From positions 1-33,919 of the forward strand of contig WGAI01000049.1 of NCBI GenBank assembly GCA_015489175.1: DNA of 33,919 nucleotides, written 5' to 3'. The notes below the pieces were generated by a model, which worked only from the letters and a program-made list of their open reading frames with translations, was not told where the DNA came from and made no database searches. Of the stretch, positions 6,574-15,738 are shown piece by piece. Position 1 is the stretch's first letter. The number at the start of each line of letters is the position of its first letter. Both the position numbers and the translations under genes were made by a program. This stretch comes from Caldifarciminota bacterium. GTDB taxonomy: Bacteria > Hydrothermota > Hydrothermia > B15-G9.

Positions 6574-7749
6574 TTAGGTATTTAACATCCCGACAAGCGA
6601 GACTGTGTGAACTTCAATAGCCTCTGAGCGTCCGACAGGGCCGATGCCTTCGCCGGTCTTCCCTTTGATTGAGATGAGTTCGGGGCTGATGTTCAGGGCT
6701 TCCGCTATTTTGTTTCGCATTGCATCCACCGCAGGACCTATCTTTGGCTTCTGGAGCAGCACTGTCGCGTCAATGTTGAGTATCACGCAGCCGCTTTTAC
6801 GGAGCAGGTCACCCGTGCGTTCCAAAAGTGTCAGGCTCGAGATGTCCCTGTATTCGGGATCTGTGTCGGGAAAAAGTTTGCCGATGTCACCGAGCCCACA
6901 CGGGGCCAATAGCGAGTCTATAGTCGCATGAATAAGAGCATCTCCGTCCGAATGTCCGAGCGGCCCGAAATCAACCCCTTCGAACATTACCCCGCCGAGT
7001 ATGAAAGGACGCCCCTTTACAAGGCGATGCAAATCATAGCCATGTCCGACACGGAGTGCGCTCAATGACAGCTTTTTGAACATCTCGATGTCCTCCCGAT
7101 AGGTTATTTTGAAGTTGGATGGGTCACCATCAACAAGTCTGGATTTTATCCCCAGAGTCACCTCAACGAGGGTTGAATCGTCGGTTGCCGAAAACCCCCT
7201 TTCGAGCGCTATGCGGTAGGCCCTTTCTATAATGTCCCTGCGGAAGCATTGAGGAGTCTGGATCTGGAGGGCATTCCTCCTGTCTATGAGGCCTTCAACG
7301 GCTCCCTCTTTGGTCTTACGCTTCAAGGTGTCCCGAACGGGGATCGCGACCGTCGCTGCAAGATGCCCGTCTTCAATCGTCCTTATGCAGTCGATTATCG
7401 TTTTCGGTGAAACCAGCGGCCTTGCCCCGTCGTGGATCGCCAGTATCTCACCGTTTGAGGCTGTTATGCCGTTCCATACGGAATCGCTACGCTCCCTCCC
7501 GCCTGAAACGATGCGAATCCTGCCGTCTATTTTTGATATGCGATTGACCTGAGGGGCATCGACGAAATCGGATGGCACCACGACGATGATCTCATCTACT
7601 TCATCCACAACCACGAACTTGTTGACGGTGTATTCGAGAAGTGGATGGCCGAAGACATCGACGAACTGCTTTGGCTCGCCGAAACGTGTTCCTCGACCGC
7701 CTGCCACTATCACAGCCGATACTTTCACATTCCGATCAGTCGTTGACAT
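6574..7749 (-). CDS. ispDF: Bifunctional IspD-IspF isoprenoid enzyme
   Basis: Fused enzyme for two steps of the MEP pathway: 2-C-methylerythritol 4-phosphate cytidylyltransferase (residues about 8-230) and 2,4-cyclodiphosphate synthase (about 232-391). The IspD part shows VIVAGGRGTRFGEPKQF, the EILAIHDGARPLV segment and ATDDSTLVE. The IspF part starts RVGHGYDLHRL, with metal ligands D239 and H241, then GHSDGDALIHATIDSLLA with H274, and FPDTDPEY. The intermediate IspE activity must come from elsewhere. The ATG at 7749 overlaps the preceding lipoprotein gene by 14 bases; a GGAG lies 14 bases upstream, which is long, and a GTG at codon 8 is an alternative start. It is the last gene of the long minus-strand run. 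Confidence 0.95.
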   Translation of the reverse strand: MSTTDRNVKVSAVIVAGGRGTRFGEPKQFVDVFGHPLLEYTVNKFVVVDEVDEIIVVVPSDFVDAPQVNRISKIDGRIRIVSGGRERSDSVWNGITASNGEILAIHDGARPLVSPKTIIDCIRTIEDGHLAATVAIPVRDTLKRKTKEGAVEGLIDRRNALQIQTPQCFRRDIIERAYRIALERGFSATDDSTLVEVTLGIKSRLVDGDPSNFKITYREDIEMFKKLSLSALRVGHGYDLHRLVKGRPFILGGVMFEGVDFGPLGHSDGDALIHATIDSLLAPCGLGDIGKLFPDTDPEYRDISSLTLLERTGDLLRKSGCVILNIDATVLLQKPKIGPAVDAMRNKIAEALNISPELISIKGKTGEGIGPVGRSEAIEVHTVSLVGMLNT

Positions 7750-8158
7750 AGAAGTAAAGGCTTCTCCTGAATTCGTTATCGAGATATACCTGCGCCTCCC
7801 ACTCTCCCCTCTCAGATACCTGCGAGAGATGGATCATGAAATAGGTCACCTTCAAGCCATCTCCACTGGTCATGATCGAATCCTGAACGAATATGCTGCC
7901 GGACGGTTTGAGCCACACAACATTGACCTGATGGTATTCTCTGTAATTGTCCCACAAAATCCACAGGTAAACATCGCCTCCGGGATAAAACTCATCTGTT
8001 ATTCCAATCGGGAATCCATCATCGTTGATGCCAGAGGCAAGCACAGATTCGACGATGTAAGGGCCTTCTATCTCGCCGGTGCCAGAACTGTGGATCGGAA
8101 TCTCACAGGCCGAGAACAGGAAAATGGCGGATACGAGAACTAATAGCTTTTTCCACAT
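7736..8158 (-). CDS. Small predicted lipoprotein, unknown function
   Basis: I do not recognise the family. 140 residues with a lipoprotein signal (MWKKLLVLVSAIFLFSAC; lipobox LFSAC, Cys18). The mature part is mostly beta with aromatic residues (DVYLWILWDNYREYHQVNVVWLKPSG), resembling an immunoglobulin-like or beta-sandwich fold. The residue after the lipid-modified Cys is Glu, which in enterobacterial rules favours the outer membrane, though that rule may not apply here. AGGAGG lies 7 bases before the ATG. It follows mutS2 by 67 bases and overlaps ispDF by 14 bases, so it is part of the operon, but the neighbours give no clue to its role. Confidence 0.75.
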   Translation of the reverse strand: MWKKLLVLVSAIFLFSACEIPIHSSGTGEIEGPYIVESVLASGINDDGFPIGITDEFYPGGDVYLWILWDNYREYHQVNVVWLKPSGSIFVQDSIMTSGDGLKVTYFMIHLSQVSERGEWEAQVYLDNEFRRSLYFYVND

Positions 8159-8225
8159 AACTTACCTCCTTTTTCGATTAACCAGCCGAATATTATAACC
8201 AAAATTAGTTTTGAAACCGTCGGGG

Positions 8226-10205
8226 TCAGATCTCGAAAAGGGATTCGAGCGGCACCTCGATGCGCTGTTTGCCCACCTTCAAAACTGCCGTTTTGCCTTT
8301 CAGTTCGATCAGTTCACCCGTGAACCCCAGCGGCTTAACCCGATACTGCTGCCCGATTACAGGGTTGACCGCTTTCCGTTTGTAAAGGTCAACGAAATCC
8401 TCCGATTTCCTCTTGAGTTCATCCCGTGTAGCGCGCGCCTCCTTGAGTTTGTCCTCAAGTCGCCTCTGTTGTTTAAGCTCCTTACGAAGCTGTTTGATCA
8501 TCTCCTCGACTTCACCTCTCGCCTCCTCGACAATTCTCTTAGCTTTGAGCCGTGCCTCCCGCGTCATTTTCTCCTTTTCGCGCCTGAATTTCTCCTCTAA
8601 CTCGTTAACCTCTGCAAGTTTCTTTTCGAGGATGGATTCCTTCTCCCTCAATTTCCGTGTGAGTTCCCGCAGCTCCTGCTCAAGCCCCGAAAGAACGCCC
8701 TCAGCCTCAGTGACGATCTCATCGGGGATCCCGACGCGGCGCGCTATGTCGAGCGCATAGCTGGAGCCGATCTCGCCTATCTTCAACCTGTAAGTGGGCT
8801 TTTTCGTGACGGGATCGAATATCACCGTTGCGTTGACCATGCCGCTTTCCCGTTCCACCATGAGCTTGAGCGGGGTCAGATGCGTGTTGGCGATGACAAG
8901 ATGGCCTCTGTGCTGCAGGTATCTGAGGATGGCGAACGCCAGTGCGGCGCCCTCGTTTGGGTCGGTCGATGCGATAAACTCGTCGAGCAATACCAATGCC
9001 GTGTCGCCGTCGAACTCAATGACATCCTTGAGCTCGTGCAGGATGGCTGTGAAGCTTGACTCGCCCTGCTCGATGTCCTGGATGTCCTCAAATCCAACCG
9101 CAAATATCTCGGATGGCAGAAAAATGTCGGCTTCGGCTGCGGTGACCGGTATCCCCATTCCTGCCATCATGGTCAGGAGGCCGACAGTTTTGAGAATCAC
9201 GGTTTTGCCACCGGCGTTTGGGCCGGAAATGAGTAGGACGGACGGATCCGGGCCGACCTGAAGGTCGAGCGGGACGACATTTTCGTAGCCTTTGGCCTGA
9301 ATTAACAGCGGATGGCGTGCGGCTTTGAGGGAGATGCGCTTTTCCCTGTTCACTTTCGGCACGATGCCGCCGTAGTCGAGGCCAAAAGAGGCCTTTGCGT
9401 ATATGAGTTCCAGCTTGCCGATCGCTTCCCACAGCGCTTTGATAGTGTCGCTCATGCTGTGTGCGTGAGCTGTGAGGTCGCGCACAATACGCTCGGCTTC
9501 CTCGCGCTCGCTTTCCTCGATCCTGACAAGCCGGTTCTGTGCCTCGATGGATTCAAACGGCTCAACATAGATCGTTTCTTCAGTCTTTGAAAAGCCGTGA
9601 ACGACGCCTCTCGGTTTCACATGCGAATAGAACGGGAGGACAAACCTGCCGTTGCGTATGGTTATAAGCCTATCGCGCAGAAGCCCATCGCGGTAATACT
9701 TTTCCATCAGTGCATTCATCAACCTGACGACTTCCTGGCGGCTCCTGCGCTTTTCGGCCCTCAAACGGGCGAGTTCCGGCGTTGCGGTGTCCTTCACCTC
9801 GCCCTCATCGTCTATGCTGCGCCTGATTTCACGGACGAGCGGCCTCAGGAACGATGGATCGGGCATGATGAACTGTAGCTCGGTGTCCACGATCCTGTCG
9901 TAGATCTCATCGCTGACCTCGATAAACTGAGCTAACAGGTTCAACTCTTTGCCGGTGAGGTAAAGTCCAGTCCCGATGCGTTCCATAAGCTGGCCGATTT
10001 CGGGAATAGCGGCAAAGTCGAACATGGTATTTGATTGGAGCAGGCGGGTCATTTCGGCAGTTTCTCTGTAAAGCCTTTCTACTTCCTGGGGGTCAAAAAT
10101 AACCCGAAGCCGGGCCAGCTGGTTCCGACCCGGCTCTGATGAGATGTATCGAGAAAGCAGGTCAAGGAGGGCAGGTAATTCGAGCCTCCTTGCGGAGTTC
10201 CTCAT
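8226..10205 (-). CDS. mutS2: MutS2-family ATPase lacking the Smr domain
   Basis: MutS2 proteins bind branched DNA or collided ribosomes; they are not the mismatch repair MutS. The N-terminal MutS2 core/lever region is complete (ELPALLDLLSRYISSEPGR onward). The ATPase has Walker A GPNAGGKT at 328-335, ESSFTAILHEL near 382-392, and Walker B/D-loop LVLLDEFIASTDPNEG at 404-419; the usual form is LDELGAGTDP, so this is a slight variant. A long coiled coil (about 515-615) follows, then a small KOW-like beta domain ending IEVPLESLFEI. Family members of about 780 aa end with an Smr nuclease domain; here the protein stops at 659 aa before it, and no Smr gene follows. The start overlaps the rpsU stop as ATGA. 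The family is certain; loss of the Smr activity is inferred from length and motif absence. Confidence 0.93.
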   Translation of the reverse strand: MRNSARRLELPALLDLLSRYISSEPGRNQLARLRVIFDPQEVERLYRETAEMTRLLQSNTMFDFAAIPEIGQLMERIGTGLYLTGKELNLLAQFIEVSDEIYDRIVDTELQFIMPDPSFLRPLVREIRRSIDDEGEVKDTATPELARLRAEKRRSRQEVVRLMNALMEKYYRDGLLRDRLITIRNGRFVLPFYSHVKPRGVVHGFSKTEETIYVEPFESIEAQNRLVRIEESEREEAERIVRDLTAHAHSMSDTIKALWEAIGKLELIYAKASFGLDYGGIVPKVNREKRISLKAARHPLLIQAKGYENVVPLDLQVGPDPSVLLISGPNAGGKTVILKTVGLLTMMAGMGIPVTAAEADIFLPSEIFAVGFEDIQDIEQGESSFTAILHELKDVIEFDGDTALVLLDEFIASTDPNEGAALAFAILRYLQHRGHLVIANTHLTPLKLMVERESGMVNATVIFDPVTKKPTYRLKIGEIGSSYALDIARRVGIPDEIVTEAEGVLSGLEQELRELTRKLREKESILEKKLAEVNELEEKFRREKEKMTREARLKAKRIVEEARGEVEEMIKQLRKELKQQRRLEDKLKEARATRDELKRKSEDFVDLYKRKAVNPVIGQQYRVKPLGFTGELIELKGKTAVLKVGKQRIEVPLESLFEI

Positions 10206-10396
10206 CCTTCCCTCTTCATCTTGCGCAGCAACCTGCGTCTTGCAGCGAGCAATTCCTTCTTCCGCCTTTCAGATGGTTTCTCGTAAAACTGAACCCTCTT
10301 CACATCCTGCAGGATACCATCTTTGGCAAGAACCTTTCTGAACCTTTTCATGAGGCTATCGAAGGATTCGCCCTCTCTGAGCCGAACTCCCGACAT
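10202..10396 (-). CDS. rpsU: 30S ribosomal protein bS21
   Basis: Small basic protein of the 30S platform near the 3' end of 16S rRNA, involved in initiation. The sequence MSGVRLREGESFDSLMKRFRKVL, followed by KPSERRKKELLAARRRLLRKMK, is typical of bS21. I chose the ATG at 10396 (64 aa) because AGGAGG lies 8 bases before it; a GTG three codons further upstream overlaps that ribosome site and is unlikely. It lies downstream of rsmE, and its stop overlaps the mutS2 ATG (ATGA), so it is translationally coupled to mutS2. Confidence 0.93.
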   Translation of the reverse strand: MSGVRLREGESFDSLMKRFRKVLAKDGILQDVKRVQFYEKPSERRKKELLAARRRLLRKMKREG

Positions 10397-10436
10397 CCCA
10401 TTCACCTCCTTGACTTGTTTTTTAAGTGGTTAGTTT

Positions 10437-11150
10437 TCAGAGCTCACCAAGCCCATTCAGAAAAATAGTTAAGGCGACGATAGCTGCGGTCTCAACTCGC
10501 AGTATCCGTCGCCCAAGTATAAATCTGTGGAATTTCCAGTTGTCCAGCATCTCAATCTCTGTATCGGTAAAGCCTCCTTCAGGACCAACAGCTATCACCG
10601 CCTTACGGCGGAGATTATAACCGAGAAGCGGCTTACCATCAAGCAAATCGGCCATATATCGCCCGTCGTAATCGGCAAAATGTTCAATCGCGGCATGGAG
10701 CTGCATAGGCTTATGAATTTCGGGCAAACGGGCGCGGCCGCACTGTTTCATGGCTGAGATGGCAATTCGACGCCACCTCGTGACCTTTCCCTCAAGGATG
10801 CGCGGACTCCGCTCGTAAATTATCGGAAAGATAGAATGAACCCCTATCTCGACCGCCTTTTCGATGAGAAAATCCATCCTCTGAGGTCGTGGAACTGCAA
10901 CCATGAGTGCGATTTCAGCCTTCGGGTCGGTCGAATCCGCCCTTTCCTGAATGTCAACCGTCAGGCTATCTGGAGGCGTGATGCGTGCGATTTTACCGAT
11001 AAACGCATTTCCCATTCCGTCAACAATTCTCACGATGTCCCTAACTCTGAGCCTCAAGACGCGGAGTGCGTGGTGCGCTTCCTCCCCTTTGATGACCACG
11101 CGCTCGTCGTCGATGAAGTTTTCAGGAGGGGTGTAAAATGTGCGAATCAT
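10437..11150 (-). CDS. rsmE: 16S rRNA (uracil1498-N3)-methyltransferase RsmE
   Basis: SPOUT-class methyltransferase that makes m3U1498 in 16S rRNA near the decoding centre. The N-terminal PUA-like domain holds HALRVLRLRVRDIVRIVDGMG; the C-terminal knotted domain holds MDFLIEKAVEIGVHSIFPI, then the SAM-binding AVGPEGGFTDTEIEML and ending FILGRRILRVETAAIVAL. Length (237 aa) is typical. The ATG overlaps the hprK stop (ATGA at 11150-11147). It forms a ribosome-associated block with rpsU and hpf around hprK. Confidence 0.94.
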   Translation of the reverse strand: MIRTFYTPPENFIDDERVVIKGEEAHHALRVLRLRVRDIVRIVDGMGNAFIGKIARITPPDSLTVDIQERADSTDPKAEIALMVAVPRPQRMDFLIEKAVEIGVHSIFPIIYERSPRILEGKVTRWRRIAISAMKQCGRARLPEIHKPMQLHAAIEHFADYDGRYMADLLDGKPLLGYNLRRKAVIAVGPEGGFTDTEIEMLDNWKFHRFILGRRILRVETAAIVALTIFLNGLGEL

Positions 11151-12142
11151 CTCTGACCGCTTTGCCTTTTGAAGATCTCCTCGACTTCCTCAAGTGCATC
11201 CCTGCCCTCAAGTTTCATGATGTGGTTAAGGGCAATTACTTCGATCAAAGTGGCCGCATTCTTCTTGGGATCGACGATGATCTGAAACTTCGGGATCTTG
11301 ACACCGAGTATCTCCGTGCCGCCCGCTTCAAAACCTTCGATACCCACAAAACCGTTCTTATTCCTGAGAACCTCATCGTCATTAAACCTGATAAGCTCGA
11401 TATACACATCTATCGGAGATTCCGTGCGGATCGCGCGGATGCCGAACAGGTTAAAGACATCCACGAGCCCCACGCCGCGCACATGGAGCATGTTGCGAAT
11501 TTCCATAGCCTCAGGCCTGACGGCGCTCAGGCCAAGCAACCTGCCCGGAGGATACTGAATGATCCTGACAATGTCGTCGGCTATAAGCGCGTGGCCCCTG
11601 TAAATGAGATCGAGGGCCGTTTCGCTCTTTCCGACGCCGCTCTTGCCGCCTATGAGCACCCCAACTCCATACACATTCAGCAGATCCGCATGCATGGTGA
11701 CACTTATGGCGAGCCTGCGCCACAGGTAGTCTGACATGAAGTGTTCAAGAAGTGTGGTGGCGAGTTTGCTGGAAATTAACGGGATATCCTTCTCGTCAGC
11801 AAGTTTTATCATGAGCTCAAACGGCTTGAGCTCCTTCGCAATGATAATGGCAGGGATCTCGCTGTATTTGAAAAGCCGGGTGATTGCATCTTTCCGCTTC
11901 TCAGGATCGAGATGGTTGAGGTAACTCCATTCCGCCATCCCGATTATCTGGATCCTGTTTCTTGCAAAATGCTCCTCATAGCCGGCAAACAGAAGGCCGG
12001 GGCGACACAGTTCGTTTGTCTTTATACCCCGGCCCGTTCCGTTCTCACCGGCAATAAGTTTTAGTTGCCATACATCACCCTTCTCATTCAGAAGTTCGCG
12101 AACGGTAAGCTCTTCCGAAGGATTGGAAGGGTTGGGGCGCAT
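11147..12142 (-). CDS. hprK: HPr kinase/phosphorylase
   Basis: Hexameric cytosolic enzyme that phosphorylates or dephosphorylates a serine of HPr in carbon regulation. The N-terminal MurF-like domain (about 1-135) contains GYEEHFARNRIQIIGMAEWSYL. The kinase domain has the P-loop GGKSGVGKS at 165-173, followed by HALIADDIVRI, and the second family signature ILGVKIPKFQIIVDPKKNAATLIEV. Length (331 aa) is normal. AAGGTG lies 6 bases before the ATG and only 4 bases separate it from hpf. No HPr or PTS gene is visible here. In many diderms with hprK the PTS is incomplete and the kinase has another regulatory use; whether that applies here cannot be seen. Confidence 0.95.
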   Translation of the reverse strand: MRPNPSNPSEELTVRELLNEKGDVWQLKLIAGENGTGRGIKTNELCRPGLLFAGYEEHFARNRIQIIGMAEWSYLNHLDPEKRKDAITRLFKYSEIPAIIIAKELKPFELMIKLADEKDIPLISSKLATTLLEHFMSDYLWRRLAISVTMHADLLNVYGVGVLIGGKSGVGKSETALDLIYRGHALIADDIVRIIQYPPGRLLGLSAVRPEAMEIRNMLHVRGVGLVDVFNLFGIRAIRTESPIDVYIELIRFNDDEVLRNKNGFVGIEGFEAGGTEILGVKIPKFQIIVDPKKNAATLIEVIALNHIMKLEGRDALEEVEEIFKRQSGQR

Positions 12143-12146
12143 AAAA

Positions 12147-12446
12147 TCACCTTCTCGATTTCATCTTGTCTTCGTAGCGGTTGAGCTGGACTTTGATCTT
12201 GTCCTTAAGCTCATCGATGACATCAAGCGGCGATTTCCCCTGGGCTTTGGCCGTGAGCTGGCCACCTTTTACATTCAAAATCATCTCGCCGATAAATCGG
12301 CCTCTCTCCTCATCGAGGATAAATTCGCCATCTATGATATGGCTTGAATATTTTTCGAATGTGGAAAATTTCTTCTCCAGATGTTGTCGAATGCTATCAA
12401 GGATCGGCATATCCTTCACTTTGGATGTTATCCTTATGTTGAACAT
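12147..12446 (-). CDS. hpf: Short ribosome hibernation promoting factor (HPF/RaiA family)
   Basis: Binds the 30S decoding region of idle ribosomes. The 99-residue protein has the beta-alpha-beta-beta-beta-alpha pattern of the family: MFNIRITSKVKDMPILDSIRQHLEKKFSTFEKY, then GEFILDEERGRFIGEMILNVKGGQLTAKAQGKSPLDVIDELKDKIKVQLNRYEDK. It is the short form; the C-terminal dimerisation domain of long HPF is absent. GGGAGG lies 7 bases before the ATG. It precedes hprK by 4 bases, an arrangement (hpf near hprK and, elsewhere, rpoN) seen in many bacteria. Confidence 0.92.
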   Translation of the reverse strand: MFNIRITSKVKDMPILDSIRQHLEKKFSTFEKYSSHIIDGEFILDEERGRFIGEMILNVKGGQLTAKAQGKSPLDVIDELKDKIKVQLNRYEDKMKSRR

Positions 12447-12498
12447 TCCTTACCTCCCGTTTGAAAAGTTTTTTCCTGATTTTTTTCATTTTTTCAAG

Positions 12499-13299
12499 TT
12501 AAAGCCATCCAAGAATGTGTGTCAAGGCAACGATGGCCAATGTGTAAAGCCCTGCAAGCAGGTCGTCAGCCATTATCCCAATGCCTCCGGGTAAATCCTG
12601 AAGCTTGTTTATTCCCAGAGGTTTAAAGATGTCAAAAATTCGGAAAACCACAAAGGCCGCAACAAGGACGGGCAAAGTTTTGGGCATGAACATGACGCCC
12701 ACGAGCGCACCGACCGCCTCGTCAACGACGATAAACGGTGGATCATCATCTCCGTGAAGTTCGGCGACATAATGCGATGCCCAGAGTCCGAGAACGAGCA
12801 TCGCCGGAACCGCAAAGTTCAGGAACGACCAGCTGATCGGGGCGGCGTAGTAAATGCCGAGCGCCAGCGCCGCCGTTATTGTGCCGGGCGCAATCGGGAT
12901 GTAGCCCACGAACCCGACCGTTGCGATAGCTTCCATGATGTAGCGAAACATGAAATTCGGCGTGAGGCCGGCGGTTATGGCCCCGATCGCATCCCATAGA
13001 AAATCGTAATAATCCTTGCTTCGCCATGGGAGAAAGCCCTGCAATATCTCAATGGATGCGCCAAATGCCAGCGCAATGGCCAGTGTCACGAGCCGCCCTT
13101 TCAGGCTCCATTTGTAAGATGCTATCATGAAGAATGTGAAGAAGTAGAAGCCGACGAAATGCGCAAATTTATCGAAGTATGTGACTTTGTCGAAGGCTTT
13201 ACCGGTCGGGACAACGGCAAGGAGCAGGAAGATAGCGCCGAAACAGTAGGCAGCGATGCGGAAATCGTCTAAGATGTTCTTTAGCCGGTTATAACGCAT
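12499..13299 (-). CDS. pgpA: Fusion of VanZ-like membrane domain and phosphatidylglycerophosphatase A
   Basis: Integral inner-membrane protein with two domains. Residues 1 to about 112 match the VanZ-like family: several membrane helices with [17 protein letters not shown] and [33 protein letters not shown]. Residues about 116-266 are PgpA, which dephosphorylates phosphatidylglycerophosphate to phosphatidylglycerol: [79 protein letters not shown]. The acidic residues of the PgpA active site are kept. The two parts are in one uninterrupted frame. The start overlaps the comM stop by 11 bases. VanZ-like domains are tied to envelope or glycopeptide phenotypes, but their activity is unclear; the fusion hints at a lipid-linked role. 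Confidence 0.88.
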   Translation of the reverse strand: MRYNRLKNILDDFRIAAYCFGAIFLLLAVVPTGKAFDKVTYFDKFAHFVGFYFFTFFMIASYKWSLKGRLVTLAIALAFGASIEILQGFLPWRSKDYYDFLWDAIGAITAGLTPNFMFRYIMEAIATVGFVGYIPIAPGTITAALALGIYYAAPISWSFLNFAVPAMLVLGLWASHYVAELHGDDDPPFIVVDEAVGALVGVMFMPKTLPVLVAAFVVFRIFDIFKPLGINKLQDLPGGIGIMADDLLAGLYTLAIVALTHILGWL

Positions 13300-14857
13300 C
13301 TCTCAGCACTTTCGGTGCAGTAAACCAGTCGCTTTTGTCGAGCGCTCTGTATTCGATGGCTTCCGCTATGTGGTGTGGCTGGATGTTCTCGGAATTCTCA
13401 AGATCCGCTATGGTTCTGGCAACTTTCAGTATGCGATGGTAAGCGCGTGCCGAGAAGCCAAACCTCTCGATTGCAGATTTCAAAAGCATCTCGGATTCTC
13501 CTCCTATCTGACAGAATTCCTTGATTTCTCTGGCTCCCATGTGGGCGTTAAAGTATATACCCTTTCGACCTGCAAATCTTTTGAGCTGCACCTCCCGTGC
13601 GCGCTGCACACGCTGGCGTATCGATTCTGAAGGCTCGCCCGAAGTTTTCTTCCTGAGCTCCTCGTATCTCAATGCCGGAACCTCGATGTGAATGTCAATT
13701 CGGTCGAGAAGCGGCCCCGATATTTTGCTGTGGTAGCGCTGAATTTGGGCTGGCGTGCATGTGCATTCATGATATGGGTCGGTCAGGTATCCGCAGGGGC
13801 ATGGGTTCATCGCTGCGACGAGCATGAACCGTGCGGGGTATGTCACCGATGTCTTGGCTCTTGAGATCGTTACGACGCCGTCTTCCAGCGGCTGTCTGAG
13901 CACTTCAAGCACATTTCGGTTGAATTCAGGCAGCTCGTCGAGGAAAAGGACGCCGTTGTGAGCGAGGCTAACCTCACCGGGGCGCGGCACAGCGCCGCCA
14001 CCTATCAGCCCGGCGTCGGAGATGGTGTGATGTGGCGAACGGAACGGCCTCGTCGCCACAAGGCCTATGCCTTCGGGGATAAGTCCCGCCACTGAATGGA
14101 TTTTGGTTGTCTCGAGCGCCTCGTCGAGCGTCATGCGAGGCAGGATGGTCGGAATCCTGCGCGCAAGCATGGTCTTGCCTGAGCCCGGCGGGCCGATCAT
14201 GAGCACATTGTGGCCCCCGGCGGCAGCAACCTCCAGAGCCCGCTTGGCATGCTCCTGTCCCTTGACCTCGGAAAAATCCACCATATAGCTGGATGCTCGC
14301 TCGAAAATGCTTTCCCGATCCACTTTCAACGGGTCCACGACCTCATTTCCGATGAGGAAATTCACGGCCTGAAGCAGATTTTCGACGGGATACACATCGA
14401 TGCCATCAACAATTGCCGCCTCTGCACCGTTGCCCGACGGCAGGATTATCCCCTTATACCCCATCCTCTTAGCTGTGAGCGCCATCGGCAGCACGCCTTT
14501 TACCCGACGCAGGCCTCCGTCGAGCGAAAGTTCGCCAACTATCAGGTGATCCGTGAGGTAGCCATCAGACGGGATGACACCGGCCGCAGCGAGCATGCCG
14601 ACCGCTATCGGCAGGTCGAAAGCGGAGCCTTCCTTTCTGACATCGGCTGGAGCAAGGTTAACGGTTATCTTCTGCCTGATCGGCCCGAGCGCGGAGTTTT
14701 TCAAAGCTGACAGGACGCGCTCTTTAGATTCACGCACGGCACTATCCGGAAGCCCAACTATGGAGAAAGCCGGCACCCCCGGCGTCAGATCTATCTCTAC
14801 TTCTACGATAAACCCCTCCACCCCCATGATGGAGGCCGAGATAACCCTTGCAAACAC
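13289..14857 (-). CDS. comM: YifB/ComM family AAA+ ATPase (Mg-chelatase-like)
   Basis: ComM is a hexameric branch-migration helicase that helps integrate incoming DNA in natural transformation. The N-terminal Lon-protease-like fold (about 1-165: [33 protein letters not shown]) is followed by the AAA+ module with Walker A GPPGSGKT at 222-229, Walker [12 protein letters not shown], and the Cys cluster [15 protein letters not shown] typical of this group, then the C-terminal helical domain. Length (522 aa) is normal. The start is GTG at 14857, with AAGAAGGTG 6 bases upstream. It overlaps the following vanZ-pgpA gene and follows slipin by 43 bases. No other competence genes are present. Confidence 0.94.
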   Translation of the reverse strand: MFARVISASIMGVEGFIVEVEIDLTPGVPAFSIVGLPDSAVRESKERVLSALKNSALGPIRQKITVNLAPADVRKEGSAFDLPIAVGMLAAAGVIPSDGYLTDHLIVGELSLDGGLRRVKGVLPMALTAKRMGYKGIILPSGNGAEAAIVDGIDVYPVENLLQAVNFLIGNEVVDPLKVDRESIFERASSYMVDFSEVKGQEHAKRALEVAAAGGHNVLMIGPPGSGKTMLARRIPTILPRMTLDEALETTKIHSVAGLIPEGIGLVATRPFRSPHHTISDAGLIGGGAVPRPGEVSLAHNGVLFLDELPEFNRNVLEVLRQPLEDGVVTISRAKTSVTYPARFMLVAAMNPCPCGYLTDPYHECTCTPAQIQRYHSKISGPLLDRIDIHIEVPALRYEELRKKTSGEPSESIRQRVQRAREVQLKRFAGRKGIYFNAHMGAREIKEFCQIGGESEMLLKSAIERFGFSARAYHRILKVARTIADLENSENIQPHHIAEAIEYRALDKSDWFTAPKVLRDAL

Positions 14858-14883
14858 TTAAATCACCTTCTTTTATAAGATTT

Positions 14884-14903
14884 GCGCTCTACCGATTGCG
14901 CTA
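14884..14903 (-). other. tRNA D-arm-like sequence at the slipin stop codon
   Basis: Read on the minus strand these 20 bases are TAGCGCAATCGGTAGAGCGC, which looks exactly like bases 8-27 of a bacterial tRNA (D stem GCGC/GCGC with GG in the loop). The slipin stop codon TAG is its first three bases. No anticodon arm, T arm or acceptor follows, so it is not a tRNA gene. It may be chance or a relic of recombination at a tRNA. Confidence 0.35.
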
Positions 14904-15665
14904 CTTGTTCTCTTCGGTTTTGGATTTGTTCTCAGGAACGCCCTGGAAAAGCTTCAGGAATTCGATGGGTATCGGGAAAACGACGGTCGCTGTGTTTTCA
15001 GCTGCGATCTCGGTCAATGTCTGGAGGTATCTAAGCTGGATTGTTATCGGATTTGTTGCGAGCACCTGAGCGGCTTTTGCAAGTTTTTCGGATGCCTGAA
15101 GCTCACCCTCAGCCGATATGATCTTAGCGCGCCTCTCACGCTCCGCCTCAGCCTGCCGCGCCATTGCGCGCTGCATCTCCTGAGGCAGATCCACATGCTT
15201 GACCTCGACGGCCGTGACCTTAACGCCCCACGGATCAGTCTGCTCATCGATTATCTTCTGTAGCCTCTGGTTAAGCTTCTCACGGTGAGAAAGTAGCTCA
15301 TCCAACTCCACCTCGCCGAGCACGCTCCTCAGCGTGGTTTGCGCTATCTGTGATGTGGCCATCAGGTAGTTTTGCACCTCAACGATTGCTTTGGCCGGAT
15401 CCATCACGCGGAAATAGACAACAGCATTAACTTTAACGGACACATTGTCTTTTGTGATGACATCCTGAGGCGGAACATCCAGGACGATCGTCCTCAGGGA
15501 AACCTTGACCATCTTATCGATGAACGGAATGAGCAGTATCAAACCAGGCCCTTTCACACCCGCAAGCCTACCAAGACGAAAGACAACACCCCTTTCATAT
15601 TCCCTCAAGACCTTTATCGCGGCACTGAGTATGATGATAGCCAACACAAGGATAACCCAGAACAT
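14901..15665 (-). CDS. Slipin / stomatin-like SPFH (Band 7) membrane protein
   Basis: Membrane-anchored scaffold protein of the SPFH superfamily. One N-terminal membrane helix ([20 protein letters not shown]) is followed by the Band 7 domain: [86 protein letters not shown] charged coiled coil follows ([24 protein letters not shown]), then a conserved [20 protein letters not shown]. Slipins organise membrane microdomains and are usually encoded next to an NfeD protein; none is present here. AGGGAGG lies 8 bases before the ATG. The upstream neighbour is fbpC (73-base gap), the downstream one comM. Confidence 0.92.
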   Translation of the reverse strand: MFWVILVLAIIILSAAIKVLREYERGVVFRLGRLAGVKGPGLILLIPFIDKMVKVSLRTIVLDVPPQDVITKDNVSVKVNAVVYFRVMDPAKAIVEVQNYLMATSQIAQTTLRSVLGEVELDELLSHREKLNQRLQKIIDEQTDPWGVKVTAVEVKHVDLPQEMQRAMARQAEAERERRAKIISAEGELQASEKLAKAAQVLATNPITIQLRYLQTLTEIAAENTATVVFPIPIEFLKLFQGVPENKSKTEENK

Positions 15666-15738
15666 TTCTCAACCTCCCTTTTGCGTTTTGAAGTGTAAAA
15701 CATTTAAGTGACAAAGTCGAGCGTGTGGCTTAAGCAGG

